The notes beneath the pieces are model-generated. The model searched no databases, was not told the origin of the DNA, and saw only the letters and a list, made by a program, of their open reading frames with translations. This document shows, in pieces, positions 53,218 to 62,688 of a DNA stretch of 64,000 nucleotides (positions are counted from its first letter, which is position 1; every line of letters begins with the position of its first letter). Source of the DNA: Prevotellaceae bacterium UBA1746 (lineage in GTDB: Bacteria; Bacteroidota; Bacteroidia; Bacteroidales; Bacteroidaceae); assembly GCA_905369775.1 (NCBI GenBank), contig CAJPJR010000007.1:1-64000 (forward strand), written 5' to 3'. The translations under genes and the position numbers were made by a program.

Positions 53218-53476
53218 CCTCCGTTTCGCGGTGTATTCGCCGCGAATCTGTGGTTTTTTGTTCAGCTCTTTTCTCGAAAGCCCCCCGCCGACGGCCGAAA
53301 TACGCGGGCAAACAGCGTGATCTCGGCCAAGAACAAACTGAATACGCAAAGACAGAGGACGAAAAGCTAATTTTCGCCCTCTTTTTTGCGCCGTGCGGTT
53401 TTGAAATTTCCCAATTTGCTTTGTTCTCTTTGCAAAATGATGTAACTTCGCTCCCTGTAATCGCATTGTTATTTCC
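53218..53476. other. Leader region of the NupG-like gene
   Basis: No gene. Positions 53355-53425 are rich in A- and T-runs with GC patches and resemble the 21-nt-period loci, but spacing is irregular. The promoter lies at 53420-53450. Confidence 0.4.
53420..53450 (+). promoter_or_regulatory. Promoter of the NupG-like gene
   Basis: TTTG at 53420-53423 is followed after 19 nt by TAACTTCG at 53443-53450, a match to the consensus with one change (TTCG for TTTG). The ATG follows 26 nt later. Confidence 0.72.
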
Positions 53477-54772
53477 ATGAATAGTTCGAATATCAAGTCG
53501 CGTTTGATCGCGATGAACTTCTTAGAGTTCGCTGTGTGGGGAGCTTACCTCACTTCCATGGGGGCTTTTTTGGCCGGAAAGGAAATGGGAGCCAATATCG
53601 GGTGGTTTTATTCCGTCCAAGGGATTGTTTCCATCTTTATGCCCGCCCTTGTCGGCATGATCGCCGACCGTTTCGTGCAGGCACAGCGCATGTTGTCGCT
53701 TTGTCATCTCCTGGCTGCTGTCTTTATGATCGTAGTTGGTTGGATCGGCATGGGAGAACACGTTGCGTTTGCCGACATTTTCCCCTGGTACACGCTCAGT
53801 GTGGCGGCCTACATGCCCACCTTGGCGCTGTCGAACTCCGTATCTTACAATGCGCTTGAGCGTTCCGGGCTCGACACCGTGAAAGATTTCCCGCCCATCC
53901 GCATCTTCGGCACCATCGGCTTCATTGTTTCGATGTGGATCGTCGACTTGTTGGGTTGGCAACAGACGCATGTGCAATTTTTTGTCTCGGCTTTCTGGAG
54001 TTTTATGCTGGCTGCCTACGCTTTGACCCTACCTTCTTGCCCCGTAAACAAGGGCAGCGAGAAAAAAGGCCTGGTGCAAGCCATGGGACTCGATGCGTTT
54101 AAGCTCTTCCGCCACAAGCGAATGGCGCTCTTCTTCCTCTTTTCCATGTTCCTCGGCGTCAGTTTGCAGATCACCAACGGATTTGCCAACCCCTTCATCA
54201 GTAGTTTCGGTGCAGAAGCCGCATTCCGCGGCCAATGGTTCGTGGAACACGCCAATGTATTGATCTCTCTTTCGCAAATCAGCGAGACTTTCTGCATCCT
54301 CCTCATCCCCTTCTTCTTGAAACGTTTCGGGATTAAGACCGTAATGCTCATAGCTATGTTCGCTTGGGTGCTGCGTTTCGGCTTCTTCGCGGTCGGTGTT
54401 CCGGCTTTCCCGGGCGTGATTTTCCTGATTCTTTCGATGATTGTCTACGGCGTCGCCTTCGACTTTTTCAATGTCTCCGGTTCGCTGTTTGTAGATAAGG
54501 AATGTGACGGATCAATCCGCTCGAGTGCACAAGGTCTCTTCATGCTAATGACCAACGGCATCGGGGCTTCCATCGGCACCCTCGGCGCACAAGCTGTGGT
54601 GAATTGCTACACCGAGAACAAAGACGGCTTCCAAGTGGGAGATTGGTCGAGTGTATGGTTCATTTTCGCCGGCTATGCCTTGCTGATCGGCGTGCTTTTC
54701 TTCTTCCTCTTCAGCGGTAAGAAGGAAAACGCGGCGCCCGAACGGCAGAAACAGCCCGAAGTGATCGAGTGA
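53477..54772 (+). CDS. NupG-like nucleoside:H+ symporter (MFS)
   Basis: A 431-residue protein with about 12 membrane helices. The start MNFLEFAVWGAYLTSMGAFL (from residue 13) and the block PALVGMIADRFVQAQRML near 55 are typical of the nucleoside:H+ symporter family of MFS. FPPIRIFGTIGFIVSMW near 140 and the SLQITNGFANPFI segment near 230 also fit. It should import nucleosides with protons. It has its own promoter and terminator, so it is transcribed alone. Substrate choice within the family is not certain. Confidence 0.88.
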   Translation: MNSSNIKSRLIAMNFLEFAVWGAYLTSMGAFLAGKEMGANIGWFYSVQGIVSIFMPALVGMIADRFVQAQRMLSLCHLLAAVFMIVVGWIGMGEHVAFADIFPWYTLSVAAYMPTLALSNSVSYNALERSGLDTVKDFPPIRIFGTIGFIVSMWIVDLLGWQQTHVQFFVSAFWSFMLAAYALTLPSCPVNKGSEKKGLVQAMGLDAFKLFRHKRMALFFLFSMFLGVSLQITNGFANPFISSFGAEAAFRGQWFVEHANVLISLSQISETFCILLIPFFLKRFGIKTVMLIAMFAWVLRFGFFAVGVPAFPGVIFLILSMIVYGVAFDFFNVSGSLFVDKECDGSIRSSAQGLFMLMTNGIGASIGTLGAQAVVNCYTENKDGFQVGDWSSVWFIFAGYALLIGVLFFFLFSGKKENAAPERQKQPEVIE

Positions 54773-54916
54773 TCGCGCCTCCTTGCGCCTCACTTCCGGA
54801 TGTGCGTTGCGCGCACTCCTTATATATAATGTGTATCGCCCCTTTTCGTCCGGCCGTGCCCTGATGTAGGAATCTCTCCTCAGGCATAACAGCGTTCTCC
54901 CTCCTTTTATATAATG

Positions 54917-54958
54917 AGCCTCCCCCGCAAGTTCCGGACTTGCGGGGGAGGCTTTGTT
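54917..54958 (+). terminator. Terminator after the NupG-like gene
   Basis: A perfect 16-bp GC-rich stem (AGCCTCCCCCGCAAGT at 54917-54932 with 54938-54953), a 5-nt loop and a following TTGTTT. Confidence 0.85.
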
Positions 54959-54987
54959 TGGATCGGCGGACAGGCAGCGCATTATGC

Positions 54988-55027
54988 GCAACGAACCGGC
55001 TCTCGAGCGGAGAAGCCGGTTCGTTGC
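54988..55027 (-). terminator. Hairpin after the LysR gene
   Basis: GCAACGAACCGGCT (54988-55001) pairs perfectly with 55014-55027. It lies 50 nt past the stop of the minus-strand LysR gene. There is no T-run, so it is only a probable terminator. Confidence 0.55.
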
Positions 55028-55076
55028 ATTGGGAGAAAGGGCCGTGCACGGCCGCCGTGCGGCGCAGGCGCCCAAG

Positions 55077-55982
55077 TTATTCCACATTCATTTGCGCCAT
55101 GCCGTAAGACTTGCTTTCCGAGAGGATGCGCAAGAACTCTTTGGTGGCCACTTTGCGGTAGCTGCCGCGCAAAAAGTGGTAGCAGCCTTCCATTTCGCTG
55201 CTGTCTACACCGGCAATGGGGATTGTGGCCACGCCGTCCACCTGCGAAACGGTGGCGGTTGAGAGCACCGTGACCAAACGACTGTCGCGCACCAAACTAA
55301 TCAGGGCATTCACGTCGTTGATCTCCAGGCAGACGTTGAATTCGTGCTGTGTGCCGCGTACCAGCATGTCGAATTTGTTGCGCGCCTGCAGTCCCGGGGC
55401 AGGAAGTGCCATGCGGTGGTGCGTCAAGTCGGCGAGTTCCACGGCAGCACGGCCGGCAAGCGGATGCGTGTCGCTCACCACGGCGCAAAGTTCGTTGTCA
55501 AACAGATAATGCGACTCGATTTGCGTGTAGTGTTGCGAGGGTTTGTAAGACAACACCACGTCCAGCTCGTGCTTGATGAGCATTTCCATCAAATCGCTCA
55601 TCGATTGGCTCACTACATTGAGGTGTACTTGCGGAAACGCCTTGATGAAGGCGAGAATCGCCTCTTTGAGAATCGGACTGAAGGTATAAGTGGCGCCAAT
55701 GTTGATGGTGCCGCGCACCAAGTGCGTCACTTCGCTGATGCTGTCCACACAAGCCTCCACCTCGGCCAGGGCGCGCAGCGCAGAAGGTAGGAAAGCGCTC
55801 CCCACGTCGGTGAGTTCCACGTGGTGTGAGTCGCGTGCGAGCAGCTGCACCCCCAGTTCGTCCTCCAACTGTCGGGTTTGTTGTGAGAGGGTGCTTTGTG
55901 TGATGTGCAACTGTCGTGCGGCTTCCGAAAAGCTTTGGCATTCGGCCACTTTCACGAAGTAGCGGAGCTGTCGAAGTTCCAT
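55077..55982 (-). CDS. LysR-family transcriptional regulator
   Basis: A 301-residue regulator. The winged helix-turn-helix is residues 1-60 (LRQLRYFVKVAECQSFSEAARQLHITQSTLSQQ), followed by the linker helix and a periplasmic-binding-like effector domain (about 90-295). It probably responds to a small metabolite and regulates the exporter genes directly upstream in the same operon; the gap to the previous gene is 13 nt. The product resembles CynR/OxyR-type members but has no paired redox cysteines as in OxyR that I can see. Confidence 0.94.
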   Translation of the reverse strand: MELRQLRYFVKVAECQSFSEAARQLHITQSTLSQQTRQLEDELGVQLLARDSHHVELTDVGSAFLPSALRALAEVEACVDSISEVTHLVRGTINIGATYTFSPILKEAILAFIKAFPQVHLNVVSQSMSDLMEMLIKHELDVVLSYKPSQHYTQIESHYLFDNELCAVVSDTHPLAGRAAVELADLTHHRMALPAPGLQARNKFDMLVRGTQHEFNVCLEINDVNALISLVRDSRLVTVLSTATVSQVDGVATIPIAGVDSSEMEGCYHFLRGSYRKVATKEFLRILSESKSYGMAQMNVE

Positions 55983-55995
55983 GTTCGGACGAAAA

Positions 55996-56529
55996 TCAGT
56001 GGTGCGACGAACGAAGGTGGGCCGCAGCGAGGAGTTCGTCGCGCATACGGCGCAACATCACCAGACCGTGGTTGCGGAACGTGAAGAGCGGAATCGTCAC
56101 CCCGATGACCATCAGCACAATCGTCAGCACACAGGTGATCCAGTTGTAGTTGAGCAGATAAAAATAGTGGTCGAAATCGTCTTCGGTCTTATGGCTCATG
56201 CATTCCACGAGCGCTTGTATCGAACCGTAGGCAAATTTTCCCGGCACCATGGGGAGCAGCGCAGGGAAGGAGAGGGTTTCGGCGGGCGAATTCACCACCG
56301 TCGACATGGGGATGGAGACGATGCCGATGATCAAGCCGCCGGCAAACGAACCCAAGGCGATGTGCACGTCAAAATAGTGCATAAGGATGAAGCGCGTGAC
56401 GTGGCCGAGGGCGGCAAGCAGGCCGAGCGACCAGAAGGTACTGCGTTTGGGGTTGCTGATGCTCGCGAAACCGATGGCGGCAATGGCGGCAAAGAAACCG
56501 TCGTTGAGCAAATCGAGAAGAGTGGACAT
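55996..56529 (-). CDS. ThrE_2/YjjB-like exporter subunit
   Basis: A 177-residue membrane protein with four or five helices (about 5-30, 38-55, 58-80, 90-110 and 128-152). It matches the short C-terminal half of the threonine/serine exporter family, found as a separate protein (YjjB type). In E. coli the YjjPB pair exports succinate, so a dicarboxylate is also possible here. The partner gene is immediately upstream (60 nt). Confidence 0.83.
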   Translation of the reverse strand: MSTLLDLLNDGFFAAIAAIGFASISNPKRSTFWSLGLLAALGHVTRFILMHYFDVHIALGSFAGGLIIGIVSIPMSTVVNSPAETLSFPALLPMVPGKFAYGSIQALVECMSHKTEDDFDHYFYLLNYNWITCVLTIVLMVIGVTIPLFTFRNHGLVMLRRMRDELLAAAHLRSSHH

Positions 56530-56589
56530 GGAGAATGGACTATCGTTGTGGGGTGAAGGGGAGAAAAGTGGGGCAAAGGCCGAAACGGG

Positions 56590-57411
56590 TCAGAGCATGC
56601 GGATGTTGAGCATCAACAAAGCCAACACCAACCCGATCGAAAGACTCACGGTGATCATCATGGCCTGCACGAAGCGGCTGAAAGCGCAGATGTAGTGCCC
56701 GTAGAGCAAATCGTTGACGAAGTTGCAAAACGGCACTCCCGGCACAAGATAGAGCACACTGGTGCCCAAAGCGATGTCGGGCGTGGTGGAAAGATCGGGA
56801 ATGACGTAGCCGACGCAAGAAATTACCGCGGCCGTCACTGCAGAGATGATGGTCACGGCGCGATAGTCCATTTTCCAGCTCGAAAGGCGCTGTTTGACAA
56901 AGAAACCGCAGAAGGTGGCGGCAAACACAATGCCGATGGCGGCCCAGTCGCCGCCGAAGAGCCGGCAGAAAGAGGCGTTGGCCGCAGAGGCCAAGACCAG
57001 TACGGCGAACGAAGAGAAGCGAGGGATGTTTTTAATCGCATCAAAGCGGCGAACGGCTTCGGCAGGCACGAGGTTCTGCGTGAAGACGTCGTCGCTTAGG
57101 CGGCTGAGACGCGTGATGAGATCGAAATTTAGGGCTCCGTGCAGCAGCGGTGAGATGCAACTGTAGGAGTGGTCGCCCGAGGCATCCCAGATGTTGAGAA
57201 TCACGTTCGTGGGCAGAATGGTGAATTCGGCTTGCACGTGCCAGGCTTCGGCCATTTGGCGGAGTTTGCGCTCAATGCGCATTGTCGTGGCTCCGCTGCA
57301 CAGCAGAGTAGCGGCGTAGGAGCCGAAAAACTTGGCAATGTGTTTGAGACGAACGTGGATTTCTTTGGGGTCAGAGGGTGATGCCGCGGACATCATCGTG
57401 GAGTGGTTCAT
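56590..57411 (-). CDS. ThrE/YjjP-like exporter subunit
   Basis: A 273-residue protein. Residues 20-130 form the soluble DUF1212-type part with SYAATLLCSGATTMRIERKLRQMAEAW, and residues 140-270 carry five helices, with NIPRFSSFAVLVLASAANASFCRLFGGDW and YLVPGVPFCNFVNDLLYG blocks. It is the long half of a two-part ThrE/YjjP-type exporter. It works with the 177-residue protein encoded downstream. An ATG 15 nt further in is an alternative start. Confidence 0.87.
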   Translation of the reverse strand: MNHSTMMSAASPSDPKEIHVRLKHIAKFFGSYAATLLCSGATTMRIERKLRQMAEAWHVQAEFTILPTNVILNIWDASGDHSYSCISPLLHGALNFDLITRLSRLSDDVFTQNLVPAEAVRRFDAIKNIPRFSSFAVLVLASAANASFCRLFGGDWAAIGIVFAATFCGFFVKQRLSSWKMDYRAVTIISAVTAAVISCVGYVIPDLSTTPDIALGTSVLYLVPGVPFCNFVNDLLYGHYICAFSRFVQAMMITVSLSIGLVLALLMLNIRML

Positions 57412-57438
57412 CGAATCCGATTGCGAGATGAGAAGGAG

Positions 57439-57651
57439 TTAGGCTTTGGGTTGCAAGAAAGCTTCGTCGTGGCAAACGTACACCGTGTCGTCGGCGGGCT
57501 GAGCGGCGCGTTGGGCAGGGTTCGAGAGGTTTTTGAAGAAGCGGAAGAGCGTGGGCACGCAGTAGAGGGCTGCGGTGAAGGCGATGAAAGCAATGATGAT
57601 GTAAGGAGCGCTGGGGCTGCTTTGAACTTGAAGGGCGGCAAGAAGTGACAT
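57439..57651 (-). CDS. Small single-span membrane protein
   Basis: A 70-residue protein with one membrane helix (residues 15-38, PYIIIAFIAFTAALYCVP) and a short polar tail. It is encoded 27 nt before the YjjP-like gene on the same strand, so it may be co-transcribed. It resembles no family I know. Support is length, position and a proper membrane helix. Confidence 0.5.
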   Translation of the reverse strand: MSLLAALQVQSSPSAPYIIIAFIAFTAALYCVPTLFRFFKNLSNPAQRAAQPADDTVYVCHDEAFLQPKA

Positions 57652-57878
57652 AATGAAATTGATTTTGAGTTGATTCGCGTTGGATGACGTCTCCCGGCGC
57701 GCCCCACAAGGGAACTCTGCTGTTCTCCGAGTGGTCGGTGGGGATCCCGTTGGGAGCCGACCGAGGCGGCGGGAATCGTCAGGATGGAAATATAATAAAC
57801 AGTCAGTTCTGTCAAGCGCATGCGCCGTAACGTAGATAAGCCTGTGGGCCGTGGCGGAGCATTTCCGTTTTGACGCTG

Positions 57879-57886
57879 CAAAATTA
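57879..57886 (-). promoter_or_regulatory. -7 box of the small protein-YjjPB-LysR operon
   Basis: TAATTTTG on the minus strand matches TAnnTTTG. The possible -33 element TTCG (57913-57910) is 23 nt away, longer than usual, so activation by a regulator is plausible. Confidence 0.5.
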
Positions 57887-57930
57887 CGCGCTCTTCTCGG
57901 GCATCGTGCCGAAGTTCTATGGTTTGATCA

Positions 57931-57943
57931 GATAGCTGCTATC
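57931..57943. promoter_or_regulatory. Palindromic operator candidate
   Basis: GATAGCTGCTATC is a perfect 13-nt palindrome about 45 nt upstream of the -7 box, where LysR-type activators bind. The LysR gene is the last gene of the same transcript. That this regulator binds here is inference. Confidence 0.4.
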
Positions 57944-57977
57944 GTTTTCGCTGATAGCCGCCGGTGAAGCGCTCTTA

Positions 57978-58034
57978 CAAAAAGAGGAACACCGGGCGCG
58001 GTTCCTCGCCGGAGGGAGGTGTCGCGCTCGGTGT
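57978..58034 (-). terminator. Terminator of the inositol phosphate synthase gene
   Basis: ACACCGGGCGCG (57989-58000) pairs with CGCGCTCGGTGT (58023-58034) over 12 positions with one G-U pair, and inner CCTC/GAGG pairs shorten the loop. On the minus strand TTCCTCTTTTTG follows, giving a T-tract. Confidence 0.6.
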
Positions 58035-58054
58035 GAAGGGGCGGGGCTGAAAAA

Positions 58055-59347
<1,293 letters not shown>

Positions 59348-59417
59348 GTTGGAGTTATGGTTATGTGATGTTATTTGCGTAGGACTCGCTCGTTGTGGAC
59401 GAGCGGTGCGCAGTACA

Positions 59418-59444
59418 CAAAGGTACGTAGGCCAAAGGTACGTA
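59418..59444 (-). promoter_or_regulatory. Tandemly repeated -7 box before the inositol synthase gene
   Basis: On the minus strand TACGTACCTTTG occurs twice, at 59444-59433 and 59429-59418, 15 nt apart. Each contains TACCTTTG, a match to TAnnTTTG. The start codon is 71 nt downstream of the second. No -33 TTTG is seen at the usual distance. Confidence 0.55.
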
Positions 59445-59700
59445 TTCTTTTGGACGTGAGGGCGATTTTGGCTGTTTATTTCTTGGCGAAAAGGAAATAT
59501 TGAACAATCCCTTTCGTGAAAAGGGCAAAAACTCCGTTTTCGACTGTAGTTTTCTTCCCGGTTTTCGGCCATTTGGCGGGCACAAACAGTGTTTCGACGC
59601 GGAGCGCGCCACAGCGAAAGCCCTGTGCAAAAGGAAAGCGGGGTGCCGTGCCGTTCAAGTCTCGGAGTGCACGCGGCGGGGTGGGGGAGACGGGAAGAAA

Positions 59701-59784
59701 ACGCCCCGTTTTTCGCCGATAATTGGGACTTTTTCCGCAATTCACGGGAACTTTTCGGGACATCCCGCCGAGTTTTCGCAGGTG
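59701..59784. repeat. 21-nt-period degenerate repeat, 4 units
   Basis: Units start at 59701, 59722, 59743 and 59764, exactly 21 nt apart, with the T-run at positions 9/10-13 of every unit (for example ACGCCCCGTTTTTCG, ATTGGGACTTTTTCC). The plus strand reads with Phe at every seventh codon, the minus strand with Lys/Arg/Gly. Confidence 0.88.
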
Positions 59785-59977
59785 CTGCGGCTGCCGCTGC
59801 GTCGGGGCGGGAAGAAGATGCGAATCCCCCCCTTGTTGCGCGGAGCACCCGGGCGGTGGCGTGCCGGGCGGCGGGGTGCGGTGCAGGGACGCTCCGCGCC
59901 GTAGGGCGATATTCGGGGAGATTCGCGCGCGCCGTGTGCCTTATGCAGGGCGGCGCGCGGCTTTTCGCCGTGGAAAC

Positions 59978-60008
59978 TTTGTGTATCAGCCGAAAAGCCT
60001 TAAATTCG
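59978..60008 (+). promoter_or_regulatory. Promoter of the tsaB-murA-rimM-dxr operon
   Basis: TTTG at 59978-59981 is followed after 19 nt by TAAATTCG at 60001-60008, matching the consensus with TTCG for TTTG. The ATG of tsaB is 74 nt downstream. Confidence 0.78.
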
Positions 60009-60081
60009 CAGATTGAAAAGCGAGTGTCCGTTTCCCTCCCGTTGGAGTCGCGGAACGAGGACGCCGAAAAATCCCTCAGCC

Positions 60082-60774
60082 ATGTCCTGCATTCTCCACA
60101 TAGAAACCTCCACCTCCGTTTGTTCCGTCGCCGTGTCGGAAGATTCGCAGGTGATCTTCGAACAGCAAACCCTCGAAGGCCCCTCCCATGCGGCCGTTTT
60201 GGCGCCCTTCGTCGACGAAGCGCTGAGTTTTGCCGAGAGCCACGCCATCCCCCTCGACGCCGTCGCCGTGTCGAGCGGACCGGGCAGCTACACCGGCCTG
60301 CGCATCGGGCTTTCCACCGCCAAAGGGGTGGCCTACGCCCGCAATGTGCCCCTCATTGCCGTGCCCACGCTGCAGCTCATCACCGTGGGACCGTTGCTCT
60401 ACGACGACGATATGCCCGACGACGCCCTGCTCGTGCCCATGATCGACGCACGCCGCATGGAGGTTTACGCCGCCGTATATGATCGCGCGCTGCACACCGT
60501 GCGCGAAGTGGGGGCCGACATCGTCACGGCCGACACTTATCGCGAGTGGCTCGACCGTGCGCCCGTTTATTTCATGGGCGACGGCGCCGAAAAGTGCAAG
60601 GCGGTGATCGATCACCCCAACGCTCGTTTTGTCGACAACGTGCATCCGCTGGCGCGCCACATGGCTCCGCTCGCCGAACGCGCCTTCCTCGAAGGGCGCT
60701 TCGTCGATGTGGCCTATTTCGAGCCCTTCTATCTCAAGGAATTTCAAACGTCTTTGCCCAAAAAACTGTTTTGA
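60082..60774 (+). CDS. tsaB: tRNA threonylcarbamoyladenosine biosynthesis protein TsaB
   Basis: A 230-residue ASKHA-fold protein. It begins with HIETSTSVCSVAV, the family's first strand pair, and SSGPGSYTGLRIGLSTAKGVAYA near residue 70 is the signature segment. It forms the dimer with TsaD that adds the t6A base modification at A37 of ANN-reading tRNAs. The ATG at 60082 fits the N-terminus; an upstream TTG is possible but adds non-homologous residues. First gene of its operon. Confidence 0.95.
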   Translation: MSCILHIETSTSVCSVAVSEDSQVIFEQQTLEGPSHAAVLAPFVDEALSFAESHAIPLDAVAVSSGPGSYTGLRIGLSTAKGVAYARNVPLIAVPTLQLITVGPLLYDDDMPDDALLVPMIDARRMEVYAAVYDRALHTVREVGADIVTADTYREWLDRAPVYFMGDGAEKCKAVIDHPNARFVDNVHPLARHMAPLAERAFLEGRFVDVAYFEPFYLKEFQTSLPKKLF

Positions 60775-60788
60775 CACGTTCGGTTTCT

Positions 60789-61328
60789 ATGGAATACAAC
60801 ACGCAGAAAGCCCCTGTGCGCATGAAAGCTTACGGCCGTGAAGTGCAACTCATGGTGGAACACGCCCTCACGCTCAGCGACCGGGCAGAACGCACGGCCT
60901 ATGCCGCACGCATCGTCGACACGATGCGCATCGTCAGCCGACAACCCGCCGATTCGCGTGAGGTGAACGAAAAATTGTGGAACCACCTCGCCCAACTCAC
61001 CGACTACGCGCTCGACATCGATTGGCCCGTGGAGGTGGATCGCGCACCCGCCGCCGCACAAGCGGAGCGTTTGACCTATCCCACCCACCGCTTGCGCTTT
61101 CGCCACTACGGCCATTTGTTGCAAACGTGGATGAACCGCATCGCCGACGAGCCCGATGCCGAGGTGCGCGCCCGACAGTTGTGCGATTTGGCCGCTCGCA
61201 TGCAACTCAACCTCGCCGAAATGCGAGGCGGAGCGACCGAAATCGAACGCCTGGCCAAGGACATCGACTTCTGCACCGAAGGGCGCATCCCCTCCGCCGA
61301 GGTGATGCGCGCACTGCAGCCGTCTTGA
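60789..61328 (+). CDS. DUF4290 family protein
   Basis: A 179-residue soluble helical protein; the start YNTQKAPVRMKAYGREVQLMVEHAL and LTYPTHRLRFRHYGHLLQTWM near residue 95 match the DUF4290 family of Bacteroidetes. No function is known. Its place before murA is conserved in Bacteroidales. It lies 14 nt after tsaB. Confidence 0.9.
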   Translation: MEYNTQKAPVRMKAYGREVQLMVEHALTLSDRAERTAYAARIVDTMRIVSRQPADSREVNEKLWNHLAQLTDYALDIDWPVEVDRAPAAAQAERLTYPTHRLRFRHYGHLLQTWMNRIADEPDAEVRARQLCDLAARMQLNLAEMRGGATEIERLAKDIDFCTEGRIPSAEVMRALQPS

Positions 61329-61356
61329 TTCACACACCCCACTAAAACTCACCCGC

Positions 61357-62664
61357 ATGGCCTCTTTTCTCATTGAAGGCAACCGCCGTCTCCGAGGCGA
61401 AATCGAACCGCAAGGAGCCAAAAACGAAGCGTTGCAAGTGATCTGCGCCACGCTGCTCACCGATCAGGAGGTGCGCCTGACCAACGTGCCCGACATTGTC
61501 GACGTCAACAACTTGATTCGTCTGCTGCAAGACATCGGCGTCTACGTGCGCCGCAATGCGCCGGGCGATATCACCTTTCGCGCCGATCAAATCGACCTCG
61601 ATTACCTCCGTTCGGAGGAATATCTGGCCCGTTGTTCGTCGTTGCGCGGTTCGATTCTCACCATCGGCCCGCTCGTGGCCCGCTTCGGTCGGGCAGTGAT
61701 CAGTAAGCCCGGCGGCGACAAAATCGGCCGTCGACGACTCGACACGCATTTTTTCGGATTGCAAAAGCTCGGCGCGCAGTTTCACGTGGACAGCGAGCAC
61801 GAACTCTTTGAGATCGAGGCCGAACGCCTGCGCGGCGCCTACATGCTCCTCGACGAAGCGTCGGTGACCGGGACGGCCAACATCGTCATGGCCGCTGTGC
61901 TCGCCGAAGGCACCACAACCATCTACAATGCGGCCTGCGAACCCTACATTCAGCAGCTCTGTCACCTGCTCAACCGCATGGGCGCCAACATTTCGGGCAT
62001 CGCCTCCAATCGCCTCACCGTGGTGGGCGTGCAAAAGCTGCACGGCGCCGACCACCGCATCCTGCCCGATATGATCGAGATCGGCTCGTTCATCGGCATC
62101 GGCGCGATGGTGGGCGACGGTATCACCATTAAAAACGTGTCGCGCCGCGATCTCGGACTCATCCCCGACGCCTTTCGCCGACTCGGCGTGACGGTCGAGG
62201 AGCGCGACGACGACCTTTACATCCCCGGCCCGCAGCATTATCAAATCGAATCGTTCATCGACGGCTCTTTCATGACGTTGGCCGACGCGCCCTGGCCGGG
62301 TCTCACCCCCGACCTCCTTTCGATTCTGCTCGTCGTGGCCACACAGGCCAAGGGCAGCGTGCTTTTCCACCAAAAGATGTTCGAAAGCCGCCTCTTCTTC
62401 GTCGACAAACTCATCGACATGGGCGCGCAGATCATCTTGTGCGACCCGCACCGCGCCGTTGTGGTGGGCCACGACTTCAATCTCCAGCTGAAGGCGCGCC
62501 GCATGGCCAGCCCCGACATTCGCGCCGGCATCGCGCTGCTCATCGCCGCCCTCAGTGCCGACGGAACGAGCCGCATTGACAACGTAGGCCAGATCGACCG
62601 CGGCTATGAGCACATCGAAGATCGACTCAACGCCCTGGGTGCTTGCATCACCCGCCTCGAATAA
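61357..62664 (+). CDS. murA: UDP-N-acetylglucosamine 1-carboxyvinyltransferase
   Basis: A 435-residue EPSP-synthase-fold enzyme. It begins FLIEGNRRLRGEIEPQGAKNEAL (with the substrate-binding Lys-Asn pair), and the flexible active-site loop is KPGGDKIGRRRLDTH near residues 117-131. At the place of E. coli Cys115 stands Asp121. It transfers enolpyruvate from PEP to UDP-GlcNAc, the first committed step of peptidoglycan synthesis. An Asp at this site gives an active enzyme that fosfomycin cannot alkylate, known for mycobacteria and chlamydia. It sits 28 nt after the DUF4290 gene. Confidence 0.96.
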   Translation: MASFLIEGNRRLRGEIEPQGAKNEALQVICATLLTDQEVRLTNVPDIVDVNNLIRLLQDIGVYVRRNAPGDITFRADQIDLDYLRSEEYLARCSSLRGSILTIGPLVARFGRAVISKPGGDKIGRRRLDTHFFGLQKLGAQFHVDSEHELFEIEAERLRGAYMLLDEASVTGTANIVMAAVLAEGTTTIYNAACEPYIQQLCHLLNRMGANISGIASNRLTVVGVQKLHGADHRILPDMIEIGSFIGIGAMVGDGITIKNVSRRDLGLIPDAFRRLGVTVEERDDDLYIPGPQHYQIESFIDGSFMTLADAPWPGLTPDLLSILLVVATQAKGSVLFHQKMFESRLFFVDKLIDMGAQIILCDPHRAVVVGHDFNLQLKARRMASPDIRAGIALLIAALSADGTSRIDNVGQIDRGYEHIEDRLNALGACITRLE

Positions 62665-62688
62665 TTTTTTAGGTTCCTGCCTTTTCTC

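Larger units (their letters stand above)
57652..58054. other. Gap with minus-strand promoter and palindrome
   Basis: No gene is supported. On the minus strand the -7 box TAATTTTG lies at 57886-57879; the leader to 57651 would be about 220 nt. A 13-nt palindrome GATAGCTGCTATC is at 57931-57943, upstream of that box, with another GATAGC half at 57952. Confidence 0.5.
59348..60081. other. Long divergent intergenic region
   Basis: The 734-nt gap between the inositol synthase and tsaB has no supported gene. It contains the doubled -7 box (59418-59444), the 21-nt repeats (59701-59784) and the tsaB promoter (59978-60008). Confidence 0.5.
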
